Assembly: GCA_965364515.1 (NCBI GenBank)
Contig: CBDTXZ010000090.1
Span: 1 to 11,955 of the forward strand
Length of the DNA stretch: 11,955 bases
Source of the DNA: JAHEDH01 sp965364515
Lineage (GTDB): Bacteria; Actinomycetota; Acidimicrobiia; Spongiisociales; ZC4RG35
Direction: 5' to 3'
Shown here: positions 1 through 6,319 of the stretch, one piece after another
How the letters are laid out: each line of letters opens with the position of its first letter
Position numbering within the stretch: position 1 is the first letter of the stretch
Made by a program: the position numbers and the translations under genes
The notes under the pieces: generated by a model
Databases searched by the model: none
Told to the model about the DNA's origin: nothing
Seen by the model: the letters and a program-made list of their open reading frames with translations, nothing else

Positions 1-784
1 ACGCGGTGGTCGTCGATCCGGAGAGCACCGCACCGGTGTCGTCGATGAAGAAGGCCCGATCGGCATCGCCGTCGAACGCAACCCCGAGATCCGCAGAGCT
101 CGAGCGAACCGCGGCGATCGCATCGACGAGGTTCTCGGGCTCGAGCGGGTTGGCGGGATGGTTGGGGAAGGTGCCATCCGGCTCGAGATAGAGACCTTCG
201 AGTCGGGCCTCGAGGCGGTCGAACACCCGAGTGAGCGCGATGCCGGCCATTCCGTTCCCTGCGTCGACGACGACGTCGAGTGGGGCGATGTCGGACGGAT
301 CGACGATGGAGAGCAGATGATCGACGTAGTCACCCACCGCATCCAGGCTCCGACGCTCGCCGGCCTCAACGGAAGGCTCGAGGCCGGCGAGCACCATCTG
401 CTTGATCACTCCGAGGCCGGTGTCCAATCCGATCGGGGCTGCGCCAGAACCGCAGAGCTTGATGCCGTTGTATCCGGCGGGGTTGTGACTCGCAGTGACC
501 ATCACCCCTGGGATCTGATCACGCCCACTCACGAAGTAGACGAGGTCGGTCGGGACCGCCCCGAGGGCGACGACGTCGCAGCCCTGAGACATGATGCCGT
601 CTTCGAGCGCCTCGGCGAGGCCGGGCGAGGACGGCCGGCAGTCGTACCCCACAGCGATCACAGCCGCCTCCGACCACTGCGCGAACGCCGCCCCGATCTG
701 CTGCGCAAGTTGCGTGTCGAGTTCACCGGTGTCGACCCGTCCCCGGATGTCGTACGCCTTGAACACCGTCTCTATCGAAGCCAC
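1..784 (-). CDS. manB: Phosphomannomutase/phosphoglucomutase, N-terminal 261 residues (truncated by window edge)
   Basis: Alpha-D-phosphohexomutase that interconverts hexose 6-phosphate and 1-phosphate, here probably Man-6-P to Man-1-P for GDP-mannose. Reading the minus strand from a GTG at 784-782 gives 261 residues up to the left edge, so the C-terminal domains are outside. Visible signatures are the N-terminal FKAYDIRG (residues 8-15), the phosphoserine loop TASHNP with Ser99 as the expected phosphorylated residue, NGIK (106-109), the domain-2 start VVVDAGNGMAG (171-181), and the Mg-binding loop FDGDADR (237-243). The GTG start is chosen because FKAYDIRG sits at the usual distance from the N-terminus and no other in-frame start lies before the upstream stop; its Shine-Dalgarno is weak (CGGGA). 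It is divergent from the GT2 gene at 836. PMM and PGM specificity cannot be separated from this fragment, but the neighbouring mannosyltransferase-like gene favours PMM. Confidence 0.93.
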   Translation of the reverse strand, partial: MASIETVFKAYDIRGRVDTGELDTQLAQQIGAAFAQWSEAAVIAVGYDCRPSSPGLAEALEDGIMSQGCDVVALGAVPTDLVYFVSGRDQIPGVMVTASHNPAGYNGIKLCGSGAAPIGLDTGLGVIKQMVLAGLEPSVEAGERRSLDAVGDYVDHLLSIVDPSDIAPLDVVVDAGNGMAGIALTRVFDRLEARLEGLYLEPDGTFPNHPANPLEPENLVDAIAAVRSSSADLGVAFDGDADRAFFIDDTGAVLSGSTTTA

Positions 785-810
785 CGCAGTCCCGTGTTGG
801 ATTGGCGCGC

Positions 811-816
811 ATTGTA
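811..816 (-). promoter_or_regulatory. Possible -10 box of the phosphomannomutase gene
   Basis: On the minus strand this reads TACAAT, one base from the TATAAT consensus. It lies 26 nt before the GTG start at 784, which would give a leader of about 20 nt. It is one of few AT-rich stretches in the 51-bp divergent spacer. No convincing -35 hexamer sits 16-18 nt upstream, so this is only a candidate. Confidence 0.3.
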
Positions 817-835
817 TGTGAACCTGTCACGACTC

Positions 836-1564
836 ATGGGCAGGGCTTCCACACACTCGGTCTCGATCGTGATGCCGGCGTACCAGCTCGCAGACGTGAT
901 CGAAGAGAACGTTGCGATGGTTCATCGCGCTCTGGCGGACCTCGATCCGGAGGTCATCGTCGTCGACGATGGCTCGACCGACGGCACCGGCGAAGCCATC
1001 GAGCGTGTCGCTGCATCGGACCCTTCGGTGGTCGCCATCAGGCTCCCCGTCAACCGGGGAAAGGGCCGAGCGCTCGTCTCGGGTTGGGAGGCGTCGAGCG
1101 GCGAGCTCGTTGTCTTCCTCGACGCCGACCTCGATCTGCCTCCCGACCAGATCCCCGAGATGTTGAGCCATCTCGATTCGGCCGACGTCGTCGTCGGCAC
1201 GAAGCGAACCAGCATGGCCGGAGGCGCCTATCCGGGTGTGCGTCGAATCTTGAGCCGCGTGTTCGCACTGGCGACGGGCGGGATCTTCCGCCTCCCGGTG
1301 AGCGAGACCCAGACCGGGCTCAAGGCCTTCCGTCGAGAGGTGCTCGTTGCGGTGGCTCCGAGCATCCGAATCGACCGATACGCCTTCGACATCGAGCTGC
1401 TGGTCCGCGCCAACGCCAAGGGGTTCGAGTTGGTCGAGACCCCGGTCCGTCTCGGATCGGGTGCGGCGGAGTCCAGTCTCCGCCCGTCGATGATGTGGAA
1501 CCTGGCCCGAGACACCGCAAGGATCGCCTGGTGGTGGCTGACCGAGCCGGGGTTCAGGCGCTAG
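836..1564 (+). CDS. GT2 polyprenyl-phosphate hexosyl(mannosyl)transferase-like protein
   Basis: A 242-residue family 2 glycosyltransferase with the short, soluble architecture of DPM1/ALG5-type enzymes, which move a hexose from GDP- or UDP-sugar onto a polyprenyl phosphate at the cytoplasmic membrane face. Visible motifs are IVMPAY (11-16), the nucleotide-binding VVDDGSTDGT (42-51), NRGKGRAL (73-80), the metal-binding FLDADLD (94-100), VVVGTKR (118-124), and ETQTGLKAFRR (157-167), which is characteristic of this subgroup. There is no C-terminal membrane segment beyond the hydrophobic IAWWWL stretch (230-235). ATG 836 was chosen because the alignable fold begins within ten residues; an in-frame GTG at 818 would add six residues and cannot be excluded, as neither start has a clear Shine-Dalgarno. 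The open frame extends back to 158, but that part is antisense to the mutase and is not coding. The neighbouring mutase suggests a mannose substrate. The 3' end overlaps the convergent membrane-protein gene by 11 bp. Confidence 0.85.
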   Translation: MGRASTHSVSIVMPAYQLADVIEENVAMVHRALADLDPEVIVVDDGSTDGTGEAIERVAASDPSVVAIRLPVNRGKGRALVSGWEASSGELVVFLDADLDLPPDQIPEMLSHLDSADVVVGTKRTSMAGGAYPGVRRILSRVFALATGGIFRLPVSETQTGLKAFRREVLVAVAPSIRIDRYAFDIELLVRANAKGFELVETPVRLGSGAAESSLRPSMMWNLARDTARIAWWWLTEPGFRR

Positions 1565-3872
1565 CCGGCTCCTCGTCCTCGACGGCCTGTGAACGGAGTC
1601 GGGAACGGACGCCCGGGACGAATCGCGCAGCCGCCAACCCACCCAGCGCGACGAACGTCGCACCGAACCCGACGAACTCGATCCATGATCGACCGAAATG
1701 CATTTCGACCCGTTCGGAGGTCGGGATCACGACCATCAGGCTCGGCGCCGCCCGATACGGGCCTTCGGCTCCCTCCGCAACCCAGTTCGGGAAGTAGGAG
1801 ACCTTCACCAGGTGGGGCACACCGACGGCGTCGGTCTCGAAGCTGATCCAGTCGTCTCCCAACTCGATGTTGCGAACCGTCCCTGCAGCATCCACCGGCT
1901 CGGCAGCGGCGACTGCAACTGCGTCGGGGACTCGGAGCCAATCTTCGGGACCGTCGGCGACCAACCAGCGGTCGAGCGTTCCTATCGAGCCGTACCAGTC
2001 GAGCGCCACCTCCTCGAAGCTCTCCTCTTCGCCGGGGATCGGCTCGTAGACCGACGGCTCGTAGGTCGCCACCTCGACGAGCTCGGAGTCGCCCACCTCG
2101 AAGATGACGAACGGATCGGATCGTTCGATCTCGGTGAGACGGGGGTCGTCGATTGCCTTCTCCTCCGCCTCGTCGGTGAAGCTCACGTAGTAGTCGACCC
2201 CGTAAGTCTGAAGGTGGGGGATGCCGCGTTCGAAGTCGAAGGTGTGATAGTCGAGACCGGGAACGGGACGGCTCGGGCTGACGCTCATCTCCGCCTGATT
2301 GAGGAAATGGAACGGGACGGTCAGCGACGACTCGAAGAACAGGCCTTCCATCGACTGGTGGCCCTCACCGACCCAGAAGGGGATGAGCATGAGCGACATC
2401 GTCGTGCCGTACTGGTTCAGCTCACTGTTGAACTCCCAGAGGTAGCGGCCCTCGGGAAGCCCGGCGACGCTGTTCATGAATGCCTGGTACTCGCCGAAGG
2501 TCTCTTTGCCCTCGTAGCCCGAGTAGTTCCATCGCGCCCAGCCGTCGACGAACGTGACTCCCGCCAGCGCTCCGAGCGCCAGCACTGCTGCAGCGCCGGA
2601 AGTCACGACAGACGAGGTCCGTACCGTCCCGCTCCAGGCAAACGTCGCTGCAGTGACGACGAGGAAGGCGGCGGCCACGACGAAACCCACCCAGCCGGGG
2701 AGCTCGTCGTTCGAAACCACCTGGGAGACGGTCAGGACACCGACGACGGTGAGCAGGACACGGACCACCCAGCGTGGGGAGCGCTCGGGGAGCCGGCGGA
2801 TCCAGGCCGAGACGACAGCGCCGACGGTGATCGCCGCGAAATAGACGACTCCGAAATACCAGTACGGCAGCATCCGACCGTTCCAGAACTTCCAGCGACC
2901 GTCCTCGAAGTAGGACGGGAGCAGCTCGGGAAGCAGGTTGGGGAGCGGGTAGTAGAACAGCGGTAGCAGGGTGAGCGCCACCACCGGAAGCACCTTCCGG
3001 TTGCGTCGAACCGCCCAGACCAGGCCAACGACCGCGAACGGGATCAGCAGCCAGATCTCGATCGGGAAGATCTCCTCCCAGCGTGAGAGCGGCGTCCACG
3101 CCATGTCGGTGGACAGCGGAAGCCTGTAGAGCAGCGGGATCGACCAGAACCCCGACAGCAGCCCCGCCCAGACCCAGACGGTCACAACCGGACCGAACCC
3201 CCCTTTGCGGAGGAAGAGCACCGCCGAGCAGACGACCAGCATGATGATCGTGAGGATGTGAGAGAGGGCCGCCAGGGCGAACACGACGACGGCTTTCGGG
3301 ATGAGATCACGCTCTCCCTCGAGGATCCGCGCAAGCATCCCGAGGTAGACGAATCCGAGTGCGAACGACCAGCTGTAGGAGAACTCACCTGCCAGCGTCG
3401 AAGCGATGTTCCCGCCGTAGATGGTGAACGACTCCATGAACACGAATGCGGCCGAAGCGGAGGCAGCGATCGCAGAGACGTACCGGTTGAAGTGGAACGC
3501 CCGTGTCATGTAGTACACCGCAGGCGGGGTGCCGATGAGCCCCATCACCGTGACGAGCTTGAACGCCACGCCGTAGGGCAGAAACAGGTCCAGGAAGACG
3601 ATGACCAGTGACGGGAGCGGGAAGTAGAAGTAGAACAGCGGGAAGCCGGCGAACCAGTCGTTCGACCAGCCCCCGATCCGCCCGTTCGGGATCAACACTT
3701 CTCGGAGATAGGCGGGCGCATACACGTGCGCTCCCATGTCACCACCGGAGGGCGTCGACGGGTCCAGCAACAACCACGGGTTGAGGACGAGCAGCACGAC
3801 CAGCGACGTGGCACCCACGATGAGCGCAGGAATGAACGATCGGCTGGCGACCAGGCGCCGCACGGTGGTCAT
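1554..3872 (-). CDS. Large polytopic membrane protein, GT-C-like / PTPS-related membrane family
   Basis: A 772-residue integral membrane protein. A first membrane span (about 13-31) is followed by a short loop with GGDMGAH (43-49), where Asp45 occupies the place of the catalytic acid in GT-C glycosyltransferases. Next comes LREVLIPNGRIGGW... and a Tyr/Phe/Pro-rich FYFYFPLPS segment (about 75-83). This opening strongly resembles the 6-pyruvoyl-tetrahydropterin-synthase-related membrane family. About a dozen hydrophobic spans reach residue ~440. A globular, probably extracytoplasmic domain (about 450-730) follows, then one last span near 735-757 and a basic tail. A role transferring lipid-linked sugars outside the membrane is inference from this fold and from the divergent-family neighbours. 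It starts 3 nt after the stop of the zinc-ribbon gene with no evident Shine-Dalgarno of its own, so it is probably translationally coupled. It is the last gene of the minus-strand cluster. The donor and acceptor are unknown. Confidence 0.8.
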   Translation of the reverse strand: MTTVRRLVASRSFIPALIVGATSLVVLLVLNPWLLLDPSTPSGGDMGAHVYAPAYLREVLIPNGRIGGWSNDWFAGFPLFYFYFPLPSLVIVFLDLFLPYGVAFKLVTVMGLIGTPPAVYYMTRAFHFNRYVSAIAASASAAFVFMESFTIYGGNIASTLAGEFSYSWSFALGFVYLGMLARILEGERDLIPKAVVVFALAALSHILTIIMLVVCSAVLFLRKGGFGPVVTVWVWAGLLSGFWSIPLLYRLPLSTDMAWTPLSRWEEIFPIEIWLLIPFAVVGLVWAVRRNRKVLPVVALTLLPLFYYPLPNLLPELLPSYFEDGRWKFWNGRMLPYWYFGVVYFAAITVGAVVSAWIRRLPERSPRWVVRVLLTVVGVLTVSQVVSNDELPGWVGFVVAAAFLVVTAATFAWSGTVRTSSVVTSGAAAVLALGALAGVTFVDGWARWNYSGYEGKETFGEYQAFMNSVAGLPEGRYLWEFNSELNQYGTTMSLMLIPFWVGEGHQSMEGLFFESSLTVPFHFLNQAEMSVSPSRPVPGLDYHTFDFERGIPHLQTYGVDYYVSFTDEAEEKAIDDPRLTEIERSDPFVIFEVGDSELVEVATYEPSVYEPIPGEEESFEEVALDWYGSIGTLDRWLVADGPEDWLRVPDAVAVAAAEPVDAAGTVRNIELGDDWISFETDAVGVPHLVKVSYFPNWVAEGAEGPYRAAPSLMVVIPTSERVEMHFGRSWIEFVGFGATFVALGGLAAARFVPGVRSRLRSQAVEDEEPASA

Positions 3873-3875
3873 CGG

Positions 3876-4052
3876 TCAGCTACGTGGCTTGCGGACCAGG
3901 TCGAGGACTTCCCTCAGCTCCATCGTCTTTCCGGAACGGTCCCACCACTTCTCCTCGCACCGGTGACAGGAGAAGAAGACGACTTCGATGTCGTCGGGCA
4001 GCTTGTGTTCGATCTCGATGACGTCCGTCATTCCGCACTGCGGGCAGTTCAT
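3876..4052 (-). CDS. Small zinc-ribbon protein (58 aa)
   Basis: A 58-residue protein easily missed because of its size. It begins MNCPQCG (Cys3, Cys6), has an acidic middle (EIEHKLPDDIEVVFF), then CHRCEEKWWD (Cys29, Cys32), and ends with a short helical tail. The two CxxC pairs about 23 residues apart form a classic four-Cys zinc ribbon, as in TFIIB/TFIIS-like ribbons or small nucleic-acid or protein binding modules. The ATG at 4052 has a Shine-Dalgarno (TGGAG, 8 nt spacing). The stop lies 3 nt before the start of the large membrane protein gene, so the two are probably co-translated. The overlapping longer minus-strand frame at 3880-4104 lacks any such pattern and is rejected. No function is assigned. 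Zinc binding is inferred from the motif; regulatory or chaperone-like roles are equally possible. Confidence 0.83.
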   Translation of the reverse strand: MNCPQCGMTDVIEIEHKLPDDIEVVFFSCHRCEEKWWDRSGKTMELREVLDLVRKPRS

Positions 4053-4060
4053 AGCGCCAA

Positions 4061-4065
4061 CTCCA
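4061..4065 (-). promoter_or_regulatory. Ribosome binding site of the zinc-ribbon gene
   Basis: TGGAG on the minus strand, 8 nt before the ATG at 4052. It supports the existence and start of the 58-residue gene. The wider 72-nt spacer (4053-4124) separates this gene from the preceding DUF6788-like gene and is the largest gap inside the minus-strand cluster. Confidence 0.6.
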
Positions 4066-4124
4066 GGAAAGTTCGTGGCCGGAGTGTACGGGCAAATCCG
4101 GCATGTGCAGCGATCATCGGCGTC

Positions 4125-4397
4125 TCACTCGTCCAGCAGGCGCCCGATGTACTTCGAGCGCCTCCGCCCGTCTTCGGTCCAGAAGGCGTACCAGTAGGGC
4201 CCGTGCGGACACGAGCGACATTCGGCCTTCCCGCACCGGACGGCCCGCTCGCGCAGCTTGATTCCGGGCTCCATCTTGGAGACCGGCACGCCGGCGCTCT
4301 CGAGACGGGCACGGGCCAGGATGAAGAGGCGACGGAGACCGGGCTCGTCCAACTCCCTGACCGCATCGATCAGGTCGCGATCGAGCGGAACGCTCAA
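4125..4397 (-). CDS. DUF6788-like small Cys-rich protein (90 aa, TTG start)
   Basis: A 90-residue protein of unknown function. The N-terminal half (1-45) is predicted helical and charged. The C-terminal half contains RCGKAECRSCPHGPYWYAFW (54-73), then DGRRRSKYIGR (76-86). A CGKxxCxxC / HGPYWY / YIG pattern is typical of small DUF6788-type proteins, whose Cys residues (55, 60, 63) may bind a metal. Start choice: the frame continues upstream to a GTG at 4502, but that would overlap the DUF3499 gene by more than 100 nt. A TTG at 4397-4395 shares TTGA with the stop codon of that gene, the usual coupled-start arrangement here, and is preferred. No strong Shine-Dalgarno is visible, consistent with coupling. 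Family name is from pattern recall; function is not assigned. Confidence 0.72.
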   Translation of the reverse strand: MSVPLDRDLIDAVRELDEPGLRRLFILARARLESAGVPVSKMEPGIKLRERAVRCGKAECRSCPHGPYWYAFWTEDGRRRSKYIGRLLDE

Positions 4398-4624
4398 GCG
4401 ACTTCGCTGGATCCGGACGGCGTGAACAGGCGGGTGACGTTGCGTCGATCGGTCAACGTCCAGCCGAGCGGCGGAGTCATCCGATCGGCGTGCGTGGTGC
4501 ACAGCGAGTAGCCGCGACCGGGCTCGGCATCAGGCTCGAGTTCCTCGAGCCAGACGGCCCGCTCGGTGTAGTCGAAGGTCATGAGCGCCGCAGCGGGCGT
4601 GGAGCAACGTACGCAGTTGAACAT
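4394..4624 (-). CDS. DUF3499 family protein (76 aa)
   Basis: A 76-residue protein matching the actinobacterial DUF3499 family, of which M. tuberculosis Rv3258c is the member next to pmmA. It begins MFNCVRCSTPAAALMTFDYTER. It carries Cys4-x2-Cys7 near the N-terminus and Cys42-x2-His45 within YSLCTTHADRMTPPLGW (39-55), a paired arrangement suggesting one zinc site. The family is conserved in Actinobacteria but has no established biochemical function. The ATG at 4624 is the only reasonable start; no in-frame start lies close upstream. It lies 33 nt downstream of the thioredoxin-fold gene, and its TGA overlaps the TTG start of the next gene. Its position with a phosphomannomutase and with cofD/cofE in the same window reproduces a known actinobacterial neighbourhood. 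Confidence 0.85.
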   Translation of the reverse strand: MFNCVRCSTPAAALMTFDYTERAVWLEELEPDAEPGRGYSLCTTHADRMTPPLGWTLTDRRNVTRLFTPSGSSEVA

Positions 4625-4657
4625 GACGCGAAACGGTAGGTCGGACCCGACGCCCGA

Positions 4658-5023
4658 TCAAGGACCGAGCCAGCGGGCGAGGGACCGGACACTCGGAACG
4701 CCTTCGGCGAGCCACGGTGTGCCATCACCGTCGGGCACGTGTGCCAACGCCGGTACCCGCTCGATCCGGTTCTCTTCGAGCACCTGAGCGTTCCGCTCGT
4801 AGGAGTGCTCCGTGAACGAACGCCCTGACTCTGCGAGCGCGGCCCTCGCCCTGTCACACGAGGAGCAGGATGCCGATGTGAACAGATGAAGCCCCGGTCC
4901 GATGCCTCGAGGCTCGAACGTGCGGCGGCGCAGAGACCGGCCGCGCCTGGACATGAAGGCCGCCAATACTGCGAGCGCCCCGATGACCGTTACGACGAGG
5001 AGGCGGAGTGCGAGTTCGTCCAC
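4658..5023 (-). CDS. Membrane-anchored thioredoxin/glutaredoxin-fold protein with CSSC motif
   Basis: A 121-residue protein with one N-terminal membrane segment (about 4-24), a strongly basic stretch RRGRSLRRR (26-34), and a small thioredoxin-like domain from about 44. The redox motif is SCSSC (Cys53, Cys56) followed by a helix, as in glutaredoxins. RVPAL (89-93) supplies the cis-proline (Pro91) expected before strand 3, and a GxPS loop lies near the end. The basic residues directly after the membrane span predict that the domain faces the cytoplasm, unlike most envelope thiol-disulfide proteins, though a single span makes that prediction uncertain. The start is GTG 5023: it lies 3 nt after the DUF5719 stop and is preceded by GGGGGAG at 6 nt. 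A disulfide-reducing or electron-transfer role is inferred from the fold; the partner is unknown. The neighbouring Cys-rich proteins are possible clients. Confidence 0.75.
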   Translation of the reverse strand: MDELALRLLVVTVIGALAVLAAFMSRRGRSLRRRTFEPRGIGPGLHLFTSASCSSCDRARAALAESGRSFTEHSYERNAQVLEENRIERVPALAHVPDGDGTPWLAEGVPSVRSLARWLGP

Positions 5024-5026
5024 CGG

Positions 5027-6319
5027 TCACTCCCCCGCAGTGAGCACCGGTCGCCCGACCGCGAGCCCGAACCCGGCGTCGCTCGACACCGACCACGCCA
5101 CGAAGACATCGCTGTCCGAAACGATCCGGTAGCCGGGGCCGATGCCGGCCACCGGAAGTGCCGAGGTGCCGCCGGCCGGGATCGTGACGGTTTGTTCTGA
5201 GTCTCCGGCGAGGGACCGCACGACGACTTGTGCATCCAGACCGGATGTGTTGGCGATGCGCAGTGTCCCACCCGGCCCGGCAGAGCCCGGGACCAGCCAT
5301 TCCGCGGCCGAAGTGGAGGCTCCCGGCGTGCCGGCGCGAAGGGTCTCTCCCTCGATGATCGACGAGACCACGCTGGCGCCGGTCGTGGTGACCCGGATCG
5401 CGCTCGTGCCCTCGGGTAGCTGCGAGGTGTCCAGGACGAAGTGCTGGTCGGCGGCGATGGTCCCGGTCGAGACCGACTCGGTGAGGCCTGACTCGCCGAA
5501 CGCATCGACCGTGTAGTCGACGTCCAGACCCTGGGTGGGGAAGATCGTCACGATCGGGGGGATCCCCGTTCCAGGGATCGGGAGCAGCCACCGTTCCCCG
5601 GGCTCCACGGCCTCGACGACCATGCGCTCGTTGCCGGAGCTCTGCACGGCAGCAGCATGGACGACGCCCCGAGCCGGGACGATCTCGATCGAGAGCCTGT
5701 TCCGGAGCGGCAGGATCTGAGCGAGATCGACGACCACGACAGACCGCGCCGGGATCAGGACGGACTCGAGCTCGGACGCCGAGTCCACTCCCGCTTCACT
5801 CACGGTCCGGATCTCGACGACGGCGTCGTTGGTGTACGGATTGGCGAGCACGAGATCCAAGGCCTCGCCCGAGGCGGTCGAGACTCCCGCGATCGCCACC
5901 TCTCCGTGCGCCGGAGGCGTGCAGACGGCGGCAGTCAGGATCAGATCCGAGGCGGTGACGATCGAAGCCGCTCCGCCGCCGGCCGGCAGGTCGACAACGA
6001 GCCCGACCGTCGAGGCTCCGAATTCACCGGAGAGGTCAAACGTCGCCCCGCTGCGCGGATCACCGGTCGCCAGCTCGACCTCGCCGAGCTCCACGCCTCC
6101 TGCAGTCACGACCAGCTGGGTGCTGCCAGGCAGATCGGCAGCCACGGTCACCTCACTTCGGGCATCCCGGCCCGTGACCACGGGACACGCCTCGGAGGTC
6201 GGAAGCACCCGGTCCGGTCCGATTCCGATGTCTGGGAGCCGCCGGTCGGGCACCTGGGTCCACACTGCAACGGCGATGAGCGTCATGAGCACGACGATCA
6301 CGCGAGAAACGACCTTCAT
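5027..6319 (-). CDS. DUF5719-like exported envelope protein
   Basis: A 430-residue protein with an uncleaved or signal-type N-terminal hydrophobic segment (about 7-21, preceded by Lys2 and Arg6, so the bulk should be outside the membrane). The rest is beta-rich, with few Lys and many Thr/Val/Ser/Gly. It carries repeated segments of the type LVLANPYTNDAVVEI (about 157-171) and LRIANTSGLDAQVVVRSL, each followed by an 'IPA...' strand, resembling tandem Ig-like sandwiches. Only two cysteines, 45 and 133, lie outside the membrane and could form a disulfide. This organisation matches the actinobacterial DUF5719 family, which lies beside large GT2 genes. Its ATG at 6319 overlaps the GT2 stop in an ATGA quartet. 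The open frame continues upstream to 6706, but that part is Arg-rich antisense-like sequence inside the GT2 gene and is excluded. Function unknown; a surface partner of the GT2 protein is inferred. Confidence 0.8.
   Translation of the reverse strand: MKVVSRVIVVLMTLIAVAVWTQVPDRRLPDIGIGPDRVLPTSEACPVVTGRDARSEVTVAADLPGSTQLVVTAGGVELGEVELATGDPRSGATFDLSGEFGASTVGLVVDLPAGGGAASIVTASDLILTAAVCTPPAHGEVAIAGVSTASGEALDLVLANPYTNDAVVEIRTVSEAGVDSASELESVLIPARSVVVVDLAQILPLRNRLSIEIVPARGVVHAAAVQSSGNERMVVEAVEPGERWLLPIPGTGIPPIVTIFPTQGLDVDYTVDAFGESGLTESVSTGTIAADQHFVLDTSQLPEGTSAIRVTTTGASVVSSIIEGETLRAGTPGASTSAAEWLVPGSAGPGGTLRIANTSGLDAQVVVRSLAGDSEQTVTIPAGGTSALPVAGIGPGYRIVSDSDVFVAWSVSSDAGFGLAVGRPVLTAGE
5030..5036 (-). promoter_or_regulatory. 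Strong ribosome binding site deciding the GTG start at 5023
   Basis: The minus strand reads GGGGGAG, overlapping the last codons of the DUF5719-like gene, with 6 nt to GTG 5023. It is among the best Shine-Dalgarno matches in the window and fixes the start of the thioredoxin-fold protein. Confidence 0.65.

Noticed and set aside
158..835. Long upstream extension of the GT2 frame (468 residues in total)
   Set aside because: This part is antisense to a phosphomutase with intact FKAYDIRG, TASHNP and FDGDADR motifs; the GT2 fold begins only after 836.
1698..2966. Plus-strand open frame of 422 codons
   Set aside because: Antisense shadow of the large membrane-protein gene. It is rich in Asp/Glu/His/Arg without domain features, as expected opposite a high-GC gene.
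4078..4102. GCCGGA...TCCGGC inverted repeat upstream of the zinc-ribbon gene
   Set aside because: Only 6 bp per arm with a 13-nt loop in very GC-rich DNA and no U-run; such pairs are expected by chance.
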